Made by a program: the position numbers and the translations under genes. 64,000 bases of DNA from Xiphydria camelus. Its lineage: Eukaryota > Arthropoda > Insecta > Hymenoptera > Xiphydriidae. This document shows, piece by piece, positions 20,669-31,853 of the stretch (positions are counted from its first letter, which is position 1; the number at the start of each line of letters is the position of its first letter). Under the pieces are notes generated by a model. The model did not search any database, was not told the origin of the DNA, and saw nothing but the letters and a program-made list of their open reading frames with translations. The stretch lies in NCBI GenBank assembly GCA_963678675.1, contig OY783195.1:27577385-27641384 (forward strand). The letters run 5' to 3'.

Positions 20669-22426
20669 TTAATCCGCGATGCCTGCACCGTATAGTTGGC
20701 CTTCTATGTTAATGTTGAGTTCTTCTTCTTCTTTTCTGGCTGATTTTGCGGCAATTCGAGCTGTTTTTGCAGCCTCAGTCAGCGATCGGTTCGAAAAATC
20801 GACGCGGAGTTCGTCCGCCTCAACGCAGAAATTGTAGCAATTCCTTCCAACTGTCATGTCTAACTGTCGTATAACTTGCATTATACTACAAATTCCATCG
20901 TTGAAAGTGCACACGGCAAGATTCCCAGCAATATCCAGTACGGTTTTTCCGCTTGACGTAGATTTTGGGGACATTGACCACACCGTTGCGTTGAAACTTT
21001 CATTGATATTTTGCGTAAAACCACCTAAGCATCGATTTAGAAGGTCGTCGCTGCTCAACTCTTCGTAGATTGGTTTAATTGCATCGAAAACTGTTTTCGA
21101 TAGAGCCGGCTTGTGTAAAAAAGTACTAATTGATGTATTGGTGGCTTTTGCCTTTTGCCACGAACACCATGAATTTTCACCAGCTGGACACTTGCTGTGT
21201 TGAGGATTTTCATTCGTTGACAGCTTGTGATATAACGTCGCCCAAATTTCATTTCTCATTTTTTCCACAGAGTCGTGATTTCTGCGAATAGCCAAACCAT
21301 AATAAATTGAGAGCTCGTCGACAAGTTTATTTGTTAATTTTCCTTTTCCGCCGAGACCGCGTACGTTCTTTTTTAAATTTCTTAGTCTAGTGCCCATTCT
21401 TTTCTGCACGTGATCGATGCATTCTTTTTTATGTATAACAAAGCTTTCATATGGTTCAGACTTCAAAAGACCTGTAAAGGTTTTACTATCGCCATCTCCA
21501 ATGTAACTGCCGTATTTTACTTGATATAAAGTTTCAGAGCGCTGAAACATTTCGATAACTGCATCTACCTCCATTTTACCAGCCGACCCCGTGTGATTTA
21601 TTTGACAATCATTTTGATGTATTTCAAGCCACTCATCATACTCTGCAGTATCACTTATTTTTCTCCAATATTCGCACGCCTTGCAGTAACTGGATTTTAT
21701 AATTATATCGATTACTTTCCCAGTATTCCATCCGATCAAAGACACCAAACCGAACAATGATGAAAATCCCCGCTTTCTCCACGAACCGTCTCCTGATACT
21801 ATCAATTCATTTGGTAAACCTTTTCTTGCATTTTCTTCTTTTTCTATTTTTACTGCATTTTCCATGCTAGCCTTGGAAACGCGTTCAGTAGCATCACAAA
21901 TAATGTTGACTACTTTATCATAAAATGAGTGAAATATTGGCCGAGGAAGTTCCATAAAAGCACAGAACTTCTTCATTCCGTGTAAACCTACTCCAAGCAG
22001 TCGCATGGCTATAATAATTCTTCTATTGATGTCATATGCTTTGTTATTGATGAGTGGACAATTTGGAATTTCAGTTTTCGCACACTTTTCACAAGATAGA
22101 ACTCTTTTAAAACCAAGTCCGCGTATACTACTTTCAGTAAATGTGACGCCTGAGTCGCATATTTTACACTTCACTACTGACGAAATTGTTGAAAAAACAG
22201 CCACAAAATTGATGAAACGATAACCGAACGATGCATCAACTTCGATATTACGAGCATCGCCACTTAGCTTCAATTTCATAGCGGACGTGCCGACGCTTTC
22301 GGAGGAATCGAGTGCCTCCGCTTCATAACGGTTTGCAGGTCGCTTTCGTGACATAGACGGCTTTTTAAACAAACTTCTTCCACCTCGTTTAGCTTTATAG
22401 CCACCATATTTCGATTTATCACACAT
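20669..22426 (-). CDS. Mutator-like/Kolobok-type DDE transposase
   Basis: The protein has 585 residues from the ATG at 22426 (MCDKSKYGGYKAK). The frame also has an ATG at 22495, but the added 23 residues are hydrophobic and unlike the basic start typical of the family. A basic N-terminus is followed by a CxxC...CxxC zinc ribbon (CKIC about 87-90, CEKC about 112-115). The catalytic region has SGDGSW (Asp about 213), a CKAC cysteine pair (about 248-251), GDGDSK (about 311-315), ECIDHVQKRMGTRL (about 335-348) and NINESFN with Glu about 476. Those motifs in that order match the Mutator-like transposase domain family common in arthropods. It would cut and rejoin the element ends in the nucleus. 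There are no internal stops. It lies inside the TTAA-flanked element, antisense to the host gene, in intron 2. Confidence 0.9.
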   Translation of the reverse strand: MCDKSKYGGYKAKRGGRSLFKKPSMSRKRPANRYEAEALDSSESVGTSAMKLKLSGDARNIEVDASFGYRFINFVAVFSTISSVVKCKICDSGVTFTESSIRGLGFKRVLSCEKCAKTEIPNCPLINNKAYDINRRIIIAMRLLGVGLHGMKKFCAFMELPRPIFHSFYDKVVNIICDATERVSKASMENAVKIEKEENARKGLPNELIVSGDGSWRKRGFSSLFGLVSLIGWNTGKVIDIIIKSSYCKACEYWRKISDTAEYDEWLEIHQNDCQINHTGSAGKMEVDAVIEMFQRSETLYQVKYGSYIGDGDSKTFTGLLKSEPYESFVIHKKECIDHVQKRMGTRLRNLKKNVRGLGGKGKLTNKLVDELSIYYGLAIRRNHDSVEKMRNEIWATLYHKLSTNENPQHSKCPAGENSWCSWQKAKATNTSISTFLHKPALSKTVFDAIKPIYEELSSDDLLNRCLGGFTQNINESFNATVWSMSPKSTSSGKTVLDIAGNLAVCTFNDGICSIMQVIRQLDMTVGRNCYNFCVEADELRVDFSNRSLTEAAKTARIAAKSARKEEEELNINIEGQLYGAGIAD

Positions 22427-22868
22427 TTTATTCACTAATTTCAGTAACTCGTAGTAAAAAGATAAACTGATGAAACACGAAGCAAAATCACGCACGCGGC
22501 GTCCGTCTGACAGCTAGAATGACTTTACATAAAATAAATGGCCGAATAGTACTGCTAATGACACGAGCCTCAACTCCGATAATACGTCTCAACATGCATT
22601 TAATTAACAGTTAGCCCACTAATCGGGGAGATCTCCCTATTCAATGTAGTTTGGCTCGCCCGAGCGCGGTGGAAACCGTATAGTTGGCTATGGCGCTAAG
22701 TGTTAATGCGCCGCGCGGCGTCTCTGTAAATTGACGTAAACGACCGATTCGAAATTTTTTTTGACTACGAAACCTTTTTTTTCTTATTCTTGAGGGTTTA
22801 AGGAAGGTTTTAAGCTAATAAAAAAAAAATCGATTTTTGAAAAGTTCCATGGTGGCCTTACCCCTTAA

Positions 22869-23978
22869 GCCAGGTAATCAGGGCTCCCCCGATCGGTCAT
22901 TTATTCAGTTCGTTATTCTCCCCTTTTTAAGCTAATTTAATGTTCCAAGTATAGCGGTATCCATTGAAACAAGTATTGCGGGACTCGTCCAGCAATTAAT
23001 CCCTTCGGGAAAGGTGCGGGGGTGTAGTAGGGTCGAAAATTCGGCCGCCTTGTTATGTTCCGGGTCCTTTGACTCGGGCCAAAAACCGACAAGAAACGGA
23101 GCGCTGGCGAGGCGAGGCGAGGTTGCCTTCCACACTCTCGCGCTCGGCCAGCCTCGTCGTGCCTCGGCGAGAGTGTAGTGCCGGCAGTGAAACTGGGGTA
23201 AAGAGCTGCGTCGACCGAGGGATGCGCGCGGCGCGATTCTCCGGCGAGGGAAGATTCGATTTTTCCATCGAATCGGTATCGATCTTTCGGGACGATCTCT
23301 TTTTTTTTTATTTCATCCCTCGATATTTTCTCGAGCAGTGACCTCTGTCACGGATACGGAGGGGTGGAAGATTCCGGACTGCCGTTCAAATGTAGTCGCG
23401 CGCGAGCTGCAAGGCGATTGCCGGAGGAGGGAAGAAAAAATACGAGGGACTACTCTCTCTTCTCCCCGAGTCGGCGGCACTCTTTCGGGGCCCCCTCTCA
23501 GCTGCCGCGCGCGGTAACTCTATCTTTCACTCACACACCGCGACGGGGAGGAGCGCGTCGGTGAATACACACCACGTCGCGCAGCGGCAGACACTTGACT
23601 GCGAGCCTGGACGGTCACCACGTGTTGCCTAGATGCTAGACAACCGTGTGATAATACGAGACCGAGGGGCCGCGGGGGAGAGGGAGCTCGGGTTAGGCAG
23701 GCGAGGAAAGGGGAGACTTGGAAGCGCGCGCGTGTGGGTGAGAGGGCATTAGGGTTACACTCGGCTCCGATAACATGTGCCAGCTTTGGCACCCGAAAAT
23801 TCGAGTACAGATAAATATTTCTGGCGCTCGTAAAACACGGAGAGCGGCTCTCGTCTCGCTCCGCGTCGCTGCTTATCGTTCGATGGGAATGGAGATCGCC
23901 GATATCTCTGTGTTTCTTCGGGGTATCGATTCCGGTGGCTTTGATTTTCTTAATTGGCACGATTAGATACAATGGATA
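22869..23978. other. Intron 2 DNA, no gene seen
   Basis: GC-rich sequence beyond the transposon. Open frames on both strands around 23053-23981 are domain-free. The short flank beginning GCCAGG partly mirrors CCTGG on the other side of the transposon. Confidence 0.35.
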
Positions 23979-24210
23979 CACTGAAAAAAAAAGATGTAAC
24001 AGATTTGACTAAATTATAGCGGTCTTACGGGCGAGGAAATGCGGATAATGTTACTCGAATTGATAATTTGCTAAAATTGACCGTAGCTCGTTTTCGTCAA
24101 ACAGTTTCTAATCATTATAAAAGCAAGTTATTTAATTCGAATAGCTTGATAAGCGTTTCCTCCCGTCTGTAACTGCTAATTTAGTCAAATATACTATTTT
24201 TTTCGCCGTG
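23979..24210. repeat. Shared-terminus MITE, distantly H-like
   Basis: The element runs from CACTGAAAAAAAAAG to CTATTTTTTTCGCCGTG. AGATTTGACTAAATTATAGC near the left is mirrored by GCTAATTTAGTCAAATA near the right. The interior does not match another copy clearly, so the family is left open. Confidence 0.5.
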
Positions 24211-24270
24211 AACCAAATAGCACAGGTAACTCGTCCACTAGTTCTTAGTATAATAGATATTTTGAAAATA

Positions 24271-24509
24271 CACTGAGAAAAATAACATGGTCGATCTAAC
24301 CAAAATCCTGGAGACGATGACCAAACCGTTTGGTGAAATATGGAGTCTCCATTTGTTTGGTTAAATTGCCCATTTTTTGGTTAGAATAATTAGAAATGTA
24401 GTTACAATAACTTGATGTTTGGTTCAGCTTATCAGTATTTTGGTTGGAATAACTAAACTCGTGTGACTAGATGCATTTTGTCATTTTAACCAGGTTATTT
24501 TTCTGAATG
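24271..24509 (-). repeat. Family A MITE, TA target duplication
   Basis: The element is CACTGAGAAAAATAAC to GTTATTTTTCTGAATG with TA on both sides. It contains GAGACGATGACCAAACCGTTTGG and is inverted relative to the copy at position 1. Confidence 0.8.
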
Positions 24510-24894
24510 TAGATGCATTATTTGTAAGCAACTTATTGGATAAAAATACAAAAAGCGAAATGCACCATATATTTTACCCATTGAAGACTTACGAATGATA
24601 AACTCTTGGATCCTTTTTAAATGTTCCACTTTGAAAAATAGATGGTAGAATTTATTGAATTGCATTTTTTATCTGCTAAAATTTGTCTACTTTCTCACTA
24701 TTATAGACATCACGATGCAAAGTATTATGTTACCGTATTCTGATATTTGGAATCTGTGAAGTAATTTGTATAAACCGGTTCCTATTGATATAGTAGTAGG
24801 ACGAACGTAGAAGTATAGTTGGTCACTATTGTCATGTTATCCGGATAATTTTTATTTTCATTACGAAAATTACAGTTATAGGATAAAAATGGGA

Positions 24895-25075
24895 TAGACA
24901 TTCCGGTTAAAGTGTAAATTAAAAATCGTTATCTTTTGAAAAGTTAAAATAAAACGTGTTCGTCCCAATTTTTTCTATAAAAAACTAATCTATAATACAT
25001 TTTTTCATATATCTCCATTGCGTTTCGAGATGATGTTCAAAGAGTTGAACAGAAACTGGGGCGTCCTTCCCACTT
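24895..25075 (-). repeat. Dispersed repeat M
   Basis: Marks are CGTTATCTTTTGAAAAG, ATATCTCCATTGCGTTTCGAGAT, GTTCAAAGAGTTGAACAG and CCCACTTTCACC. The same order is seen at 32904-33130 and 52590-52810. It lacks CACTGAG ends and its nature is unknown. Confidence 0.55.
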
Positions 25076-25087
25076 TCACCCTACAAT

Positions 25088-25345
25088 CGATATATAAAAT
25101 ATCAGTAATTCTATGTAACAGGAAATGATGATTTCTCCGAAAAATCGCCGATACATCCGTGACTTCCGGAATCAACACGATGAAATGCATCGGACAGTGT
25201 AGTCGTTCTATTAATTTTCACTTCGATCGCGAGACTCGCAGTCACAGAGAGTCGATATATAAAATATTACCGATTTTACGCAATGTGGAAAGTTATGTTT
25301 TCTCCGGAAAATCATCAGATGTATATCCGCGACTCTCGAAATCGC
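25088..25345 (+). repeat. Two diverged tandem units
   Basis: A block with ATCGATATATAAAATATCAGTAATT, TTTCTCCGAAAAATCGCCGAT and a ATCCGTGACTTCCGGA end recurs with changes at about 25252-25343. The unit spacing is about 166 bp. Confidence 0.6.
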
Positions 25346-27391
25346 CGATTTCACTAGACATCGCGAGCAACCGCATCGCCATCTCCCACGCGATTACAGC
25401 TTTCTTCTCCGCGATCCCCTCCCGCGGACACGCCGGACGACGCGACGCAACGTCGAGCGATATTTTCCCAGCGTCGCGGCAGCGACCGATCCGCACAGCA
25501 CGAGTATACCGCGAGAGGCAACTCCTGTGGGATATTTCCCTGGAGAAGAAACGCCCTCCTATCCCCCTCCGCCGCGGCGCGAACGGATAAACGAGCGGTT
25601 AAAGTCGTCGTAAGAGGAAAATTAAACAATCGTAGAAACCGGAAAAACGTCCTCTTCGTCTCCTCTCGAGCGCTCCATCCAACTTCGCGTACAGAGATCG
25701 AGCGGCGAAGGGGTTCGCGGGGAGGATCGCGCGTTCCGGAATGAGGGCGAGAGACCACGCGGGGGTGGCAGCGGCACAGGGGCAGCGCGGATACGAGGTA
25801 GACGGCGGTAGACGCGGGTTTATGGGTCCCGCGGCCATCCCGCGCGTCTGGTGCGCGGCTGCCTTCTCCCGTCGCTGGCGGCGGTTGTAAAAATTTTACT
25901 GCGAATTGTCTGCAGACTCGCTCTCCGGGACATTATGACCGGGAAAAATAGGAAACTCTCCGCGAGAAAACGCGGGAAAAAGCCGTCTGGGTCAGGACGC
26001 TCGCTCCAGCGCCATTTGGGTCACCGATCCTTCGGACGTCGGTCTCGCTCCGACTGTCGGGAAAGGACTATCGCGATTTTTTTCCATCGTCCCCCCGCGT
26101 GTTCCAGTTTCGCGCGCTCCACCCTCCGGTCTCCGCGCGCTCCGCCTTCTTCGGTGCCGAGAGAGCGCCGTCCTCTCCTCTCCTCTTCCGGAGGGTCGCA
26201 TTATCTCGCCGATGGAATCTTAACCCTCGGCGAGGGCGACGATTCGGGACCAACTGTTGAATTTTATCACTCTCCCGCGCCCCTCGCCGCGCGCGCGCGC
26301 GTCGGTTCCGAGGAGAGGAGAGCGCGCGGAGCGTGTGAGATAGACCACATGTGTGCTCGTCTGCCGCGTCGCCCGGCCACCCTTCGCTCCTTCGTGCCGG
26401 CGAGCGTCGTTTCTCCCTCTCTCGCTTGTACCGCGTTCACGCGGGCTCTCTCGCCCCGCTGTTGACAAAAAATACCGAAAATGATAGCGCCGCCATCTTC
26501 GGGCCTCTAACGTATGCGGGAACACATGTGCCGCGGATATTCCCGGCGCGCCGCGCCGGGAAGCCGAGAGAAGGGAGGGGAATTCGTCGCGTCCACCCTT
26601 CTCGTATCTCCCGCGATCGCGCGTGTATCCGGACGCATCCGCGGGGAAGGCACCCCCGTGCGCGCGACGTGTCACGCTCCTCCTTTTCGCTTCGGCGAGA
26701 GTCTGACGCGCGCCACGTACGCGATATTAACACGTCGAGAGACGACGATATCGCTGAAGCTTCGACGAGACTCGAGACGCCTTTCCGCGCGCGATAACGA
26801 TAAGCGGGATTCGCGAGATCGAGTGTCCCGAAATCAGACCGGAGTACGAGAAAAAAAAAGCGTCGCGACGAGGCTCGCTCTCGGCCGCGAGTCAAAATAT
26901 ATCCCTCCCCGACTCAGCGGCGCATCCCTTTTTTTCAGCCACGTGTGCCACTAACCCTTAAACACTGTTCGGACAGCTGCCGCCAATTTATCACTCGTTT
27001 TCGGAATTTTGACCGGCACGTCGAAGAGGCTCCGGCAATTTTTCAAACTCACGACCCCCTCCGCGCGACGCGAGGAAGGGAGAGAGAGCGAGCGAGGCGA
27101 GAGCGTGCAAAGTTTACTCTCGGCGCGGAGGGCCGAGGCGAACGCGGAGGAGGACCGGGCGAGAACCCCCGAAATTCGACTCCCGAAAGACGACGTCGCT
27201 CGGGTTACCCGCGCGAGCTACACGCACCCACCTATGTCGCGCGCGCATGGAAGGGAGGCGGGCGAGAGTTTGCCCAAATTCGTCGACGGATTTTTTCCTA
27301 CTTTTTTAACCGCGAGACACGGTGGGAGGGGGCGCGGCGCGGACCTTCTCCTTCTAGGTGGAATCGTCTCCTCCTCTTTTGCTTTTTCTCC

Positions 27392-27440
<49 letters not shown>

Positions 27441-27854
27441 GACCCAGGAGAGGTCCCACCAAAGACCCGGCAGATCGATCGGTAGCCCCCAGAGCGCAGG
27501 GGTACTGTTTTTTCTATTTTCGAATCCTCCTACTCGCTCGTCTCGCTCCTCCGCCAGTGGGGCTGGAGCGCGCGAGCCCCGCGATACCGGCGTACGCGTA
27601 CCCAGCTTCGCGTGGATACAGGGCGCGCGTGGGTATATGGGTAAAATGCCGCGATTTACCGCATGGAAGAGATAATTTTGTAGAAAGTACTCGATGAATG
27701 GAGTAATCGGCGGCGTTTCGCACAGCAGAATTTGTCCTCGGGGGCGACATAGCGCAGAGTACATTGTTGATACACATCTTTCATTGCAAGTACTACAATT
27801 CAACGTAGCACTCGTATGCTTGCGTGTAATATATCGGCGGAACTATTGACTGTG
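25346..27854. other. Intron 2 DNA, GC-rich, no gene seen
   Basis: This is a long CpG-rich block. Numerous open frames overlap on both strands and are Arg/Ser/Pro-rich. It contains a CT tract at 27398-27438. I could not identify an exon. Confidence 0.4.
27398..27438. repeat. (CT)n microsatellite
   Basis: A pure CT tract of about 41 bp within the GC-rich block. Confidence 0.9.
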
Positions 27855-28489
27855 CACCGAGAGAGATTAATTAGGTCGCACAGCAATAAGTATAACTATG
27901 ATAGCTATACTTTAAGGCTAAATGGGATTGACTAGACGGTATAGGTGATCTAGCATTATCAAATAATAACAAGAGCAATACGTATTGCTGAAATAACTAT
28001 ATGTACAGTATGTCCCGTGGATAAAACGCAAGTATTTGAATTTCCCTGACATTTGACTGTGGTAGTGCTTGGAACGGTGCTGTAGTTAGAGTTGGCTTCA
28101 GAAGAGTGCGCTGCGTTCTTACGAGCCGTGTTTCGAGAGCGCGAAAAGTGTAAAACGTCTGATTTCCCGGGAACTGTCAATTCGGGAGATCGAAGCGTCT
28201 AACCTCGAAATTAACTGAATTTGTAAATAATGGTAAATAATGTGTAGAAGTGATGAGAAATAATCATACAGGTTTCGCGCGGAAACACGGCTCGTAAGAA
28301 CGCAACGCACTCTTCTGAAGTCAACTCCCAAATGTGGGGGAAATTCAAATACTTGCGTTTTATCCACGGGACATACTGTATAGCTGAAATGGAAATACGT
28401 ATTACTAAAGTTAACTAGAATTTATTCTTATATCAATAAACTACTAGAATTGTCGTGCAACCTATAAAATCGTCTACCCTATCTCACTG
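27855..28489 (-). repeat. Family F MITE interrupted by a mariner-type element
   Basis: The family F interior is present in reverse: CGCACAGCAATAAG, GATAGCTATACTTTAAG, AAGAGCAATACGTATTGCTG, and TTGTCGTGCAACCTATAAAAT. The left end is CACCGAGAGAGATTAATT. The right end is weak (ATCTCACTG). Confidence 0.6.
28006..28378. mobile_element. Non-autonomous Tc1/mariner-like element with TA target duplication
   Basis: CAGTATGTCCCGTGGATAAA at the left is a perfect inverse of TTTATCCACGGGACATACTG at the right, and the match continues through ACGCAAGTATTTGAATTTCCC. A second inverted pair (AGAGTGCGCTGCGTTCTTACG against CGTAAGAACGCAACGCACTC) lies inside. TA stands on both sides (28004-28005 and 28379-28380). 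The 373 bp hold no transposase. TA duplication with CAGT ends fits the Tc1/mariner superfamily. Confidence 0.8.
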
Positions 28490-29641
28490 TTGAACATCCA
28501 GAATGTTGCTACGAATGTGGAATTAATTTTTATTTGACACAGCAGTAATTACAATGTACAACGGTAGGTACTCTGTGCTATGTCGCTCCCGAGGACAACT
28601 TCTGTCACATGAAATATCATTGATTGCTCTATTTATTGAGTACTCTGTACAAAACTCTTTTTTCCGTGCTGGCCTACATCTACGGAGTTGCTCGCATGTG
28701 CGTATACGCGTCTGACGCGCGCGAGAGACGACGCTGGGAAGGATCGTAACCGCGTGAAGAAACAGATAAGGAGATACGACGATAGGGCGAGTCCCTGTCT
28801 CGAGAAACTTGGGGGGGAAAATTCGACGAATCGACCGAATACTCCTTGGATGCGTTCCTCTCTCTCTATCTCTCTTCGGCGTCGCGCAATGACGTCACGC
28901 CGACCGTTGAGCTAGGTCGTGGCGGCCCGATCGCCCCCCCCCCCCTCCTCCCCCACCACTCCCGTCCACCTCCGGAGCCGTGGCTCTCCCTCGCGCGCGC
29001 GGCTTTCTCTACCCCTCGTGGCGAAAAAAGCAAGGCTCGCAGAAAGGACGCCCGGCGTCGTGGCGCTCTTTGGCTGATCAATACGCCGCCTCGTATGCGG
29101 ACGGTCACGCATGTGCACGGGGGGCTCTCTCTTTTCCACCACCACCTCCTCCTCCTCTTCGTCCTCCGCCTTCTCCTCGAGGCCGATTTTTTCCTTCTAT
29201 TTCTATTCCTGCATTTTTTACGCCTTTTTTCATCCCCCGGCTCGCCCCGCGCCCCCCGCTTCGCCGTCCCCCTTTGCCACGGCTCCGCGCGTCGCGCGCG
29301 CTCTTTTTGATTTTTTTCGCCTCCTACCTACCCACCTACGGACGCCCGACGTCGGCGTCCTTTTGCTATCGGGGCGCGCTCTCGACTATCTCCCGCTCCC
29401 CCACCACGCGACCACCCCTCCCGATTTCTCGCGCCGCGCCACCCCCGCGCGCTCCTATACACGCCCGAGGGAAACGGGCGATATGTATACATGTAGCTCG
29501 AATACATTTTTTCGACGATGATCGCGCGCGAGGGGTGGCAACGGTCCCGGCGTCTTCGTTGCTTCACGTGGAATAATAATCACGCGCGGCGCGTCTCGAC
29601 GAGCGGGGGAAGCGTAAGGTGACTGTTGCAATAGCAGGACA
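28490..29641. other. Intron 2 DNA with a GC-rich, CRE-containing core
   Basis: From about 28840 the sequence is CpG- and pyrimidine-rich with poly-C at about 28937-28946. A perfect CRE palindrome TGACGTCA lies at 28890-28897 (CGCAATGACGTCACG). This could be an internal promoter or enhancer of the host gene, but nothing in the sequence proves it. No exon was recognised. Confidence 0.35.
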
Positions 29642-29798
29642 CACGGTCAAAAAATGGTGTTAATTTTTGCTGTTAATTTTTGGGTGTTGCTCCCTGGTTT
29701 AATCTTTAACACCATTTCACCGATGTGGACCTACGCGTACCACATCTGGTGACATTCAGTCCTATGCCATTGTCATCTGATGCCAAAAGTGGTCTATG
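29642..29798 (+). repeat. Family N element, incomplete
   Basis: It starts CACGGTCAAAAAATGGTGTTAATTTTT. It has CACCATTTCACCGATGTGGACC, TACCACATCTG and CATTCAGTCCTAT, as in the full copy at 30276-30430. The right end appears cut by the family J element that follows. Confidence 0.6.
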
Positions 29799-30016
29799 CA
29801 CTTGGGAAAAAAAGTATTACAATTGCGACACAATTATCTTGGACTCAACTGCTCTAATTTTGTAATCAACGCCAGCTCTACGTAGTTATCGCAACAATTC
29901 TTTTGTTCCGGTAAATAAAAATAGTTGCGACAACTATAGAAATCGGTGCTAATTACCAAACTTGAACAGTTGAGTGCAAAATAATTGTCACAGCTGCATT
30001 TATTTCTCTTTCAGCG
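29799..30016 (+). repeat. Family J element
   Basis: The sequence runs from CACTTGGGAAAAAAAG to TTTCTCTTTCAGCG. Inside, GGACTCAACTGCTC is mirrored by GAACAGTTGAGTGC. It matches the copy nested at 9328-9517. Confidence 0.6.
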
Positions 30017-30152
30017 TATAATTCTACATCGCAAAATTATTTACAGTACACGTCCTAGTGGCCGAACATATTTGAATATAATTCAAATTATTGAATGAGA
30101 TGCAAAGAAACGACTAGTGGAAAAAATCTTCAATAAATTAATGATATACACA

Positions 30153-30572
30153 CACTTAGAGAAATACCATAGTAAAAATAATACAACGCATTTGGTTAAA
30201 TGAGTTTAGTTATTCTAGTCAAAGTAGGTACTAGTAAGTTGAAATAAATATTTAGTTATTCAAACTATATGTCTACACGGTAAAAAAAGTGGTGTTAATT
30301 TTTAAGACCATTTCACACCGGTGTGGACCTATATGTACCACATCTGTTGTCATTCAGTCTTATATCATTATTATTTAACATCGCGCGAAAGTCGTCTGTA
30401 TATTTCCACCTCGCAGCGTTTTTTACAGTGTAGTTATTCCAACCGCATGTCTAGTTATTCTAACTATAAAATGGTTAGGTTAACCGAACAGATGGAGAAT
30501 CCACATTTTACCAAACGGTTTGATTGTGCTCTCTAGAATTTCGGTTAGATTGACTAGATTTTTTCCTCAACG
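30153..30572 (+). repeat. Family A MITE interrupted by family N
   Basis: The left end is CACTTAGAGAAATACC and the right end TTTTTTCCTCAACG. The A interior (TTAGTTATTCTAG, AACAGATGGAGAATCC, CCAAACGGTTTG) is split at 30275 and resumes at 30431. Confidence 0.65.
30276..30430 (+). repeat. Family N element nested in family A, TA target duplication
   Basis: The ends are CACGGTAAAAAAAG and GTTTTTTACAGTG with TA on both sides (30274-30275 and 30431-30432). It is the most complete N copy, 155 bp. Confidence 0.7.
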
Positions 30573-31853
30573 CACTGCAGGAAGTGTCACTAGTAAGAAC
30601 CCTAAATGAAATCTGCTGTATGAATTTTTATAGCTGTCCGGATGCTGGGCTTAGCCGTTCGGCTATTGAAACAGCCACCTTACCAAGCACACGGATACGA
30701 TGAACACGGATCTGACAAATTTCATTCCCTCTCTCTCTCCACGCGCCCTTCTCAAACGTCCTTATCTGAAAAATTGAAACGCCGAGAGCGAAGAAGCCAG
30801 CGTGCGCTGATCTCAGGCAACTCCGTCCTCCGTCTTTCCGTCTCTCGGCCGCGCTTCCCCCGCCCCGTCGCCTCTCGATCCGGACAAAATTTCCGGCAGT
30901 GCGACACACCGGAAGGATTCCTTTTTTCAATTTCCCGCGGGGTGAAACGTCCCGTCTCCCTCTCCCGTCTCGCCGTCCACGAAGCGGTGGTCCATTGAGA
31001 GGGCGCGACGACGAGGCACTGTCCACCCTCTTATAAAAACGCGTATCCTTCCTACTTTTTCTTCGCACTCCACGCAGCCTCCCCCCCCCCGCGCTTCCCT
31101 CGTACCGCTCCCCGGCCGTCGCGCCGGCTACGGGAGAGGGCGTCGCGGTGAATTTTCTCACAAGGATGATCCCGCACAGGAGCCACCTGTAGCCCCGCGC
31201 GCTCGGGCGCACCGCCGCCGTCCGAGAGGGCCCCCGCTCTAAATATAGGCCTCTCTCGGATGTGTACACACGAGTGTCTCCGTCCTCGTCGCTCGCAGGA
31301 TCGTCGGCGTCGTCCCTCTCCGCTGCGCCGTGTGCGTGTCCCGGATGGCCGGCGAGTGGGAGACGCGACGGACGCACGGGAGAAAAAAAAGTAAGGGATG
31401 ACCTCGTTTCCCTTCTCAGGACCCCCGGAGTCTCCTGGCCCGGCGACCCCCTCGGTGATGTCTCCTCGCGTCCCTCGGTTCATTGATCCGTTTCGCTCCT
31501 CCGCGGGACGAGGTGCAGTCGCGCGGCTCGTCCTCCCGATCGATCGCGGGGAGGGGGGGAGTCGGGATTTGATAAACTTTCAGAGCCCGCCGATTGATGA
31601 GGAGGGAACGGTACTCGGCCACGGGGAGCATCTTCGCGAAGCGAATCGATTCCCGCCGGTCGGTGCCTAATCGCGATTACGTCATCGCGATCCGAGCGGC
31701 CGCGCGCGAAGCGTGGAAAGAGTGATGCGAGTCGACACGGGTTACGCGGATCGTATGTGTTACAGGTGGCTGTAATTAAAAGCAATCAGCGCGCTGCGAA
31801 GATCGGCGAGAGAATTCGTTCGCGTCTAGAAGGAGAAACCGGGAACCTCCACT
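30573..31853. other. Intron 2 DNA, GC-rich, no gene seen
   Basis: CpG-rich sequence with poly-C at about 31081-31090. Long frames on both strands (for example 30628-31377 minus) are low-complexity and Arg/Gly-rich with no recognisable domain. Confidence 0.4.

Larger units (their letters stand above)
20070..22868 (-). mobile_element. Kolobok-like DNA transposon with TTAA target duplications
   Basis: The element proper is 20074-22864 (2791 bp). Its ends GGGGTAAGGCCACCATG and CATGGTGGCCTTACCCC are perfect 17-bp inverted repeats. TTAA flanks both sides (20070-20073 and 22865-22868). It encodes one uninterrupted transposase on the minus strand. TTAA duplication excludes classical Mutator (8-11 bp duplications) and agrees with Kolobok. 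The flanks CCTGG-TTAA and TTAA-GCCAGG are themselves nearly palindromic, so the inverted repeat may extend past TTAA or the target may have been a dyad. Intact ends and an open frame suggest a recent arrival. Confidence 0.85.

Noticed and set aside
20669..22426. Reading the transposase as a domesticated host gene
   Set aside because: Intact inverted repeats and TTAA flanks show it is still part of a mobile element.
30628..31377. 249-residue minus-strand frame
   Set aside because: The region is CpG-rich with open frames on both strands. No domain, no splice context and low-complexity composition.
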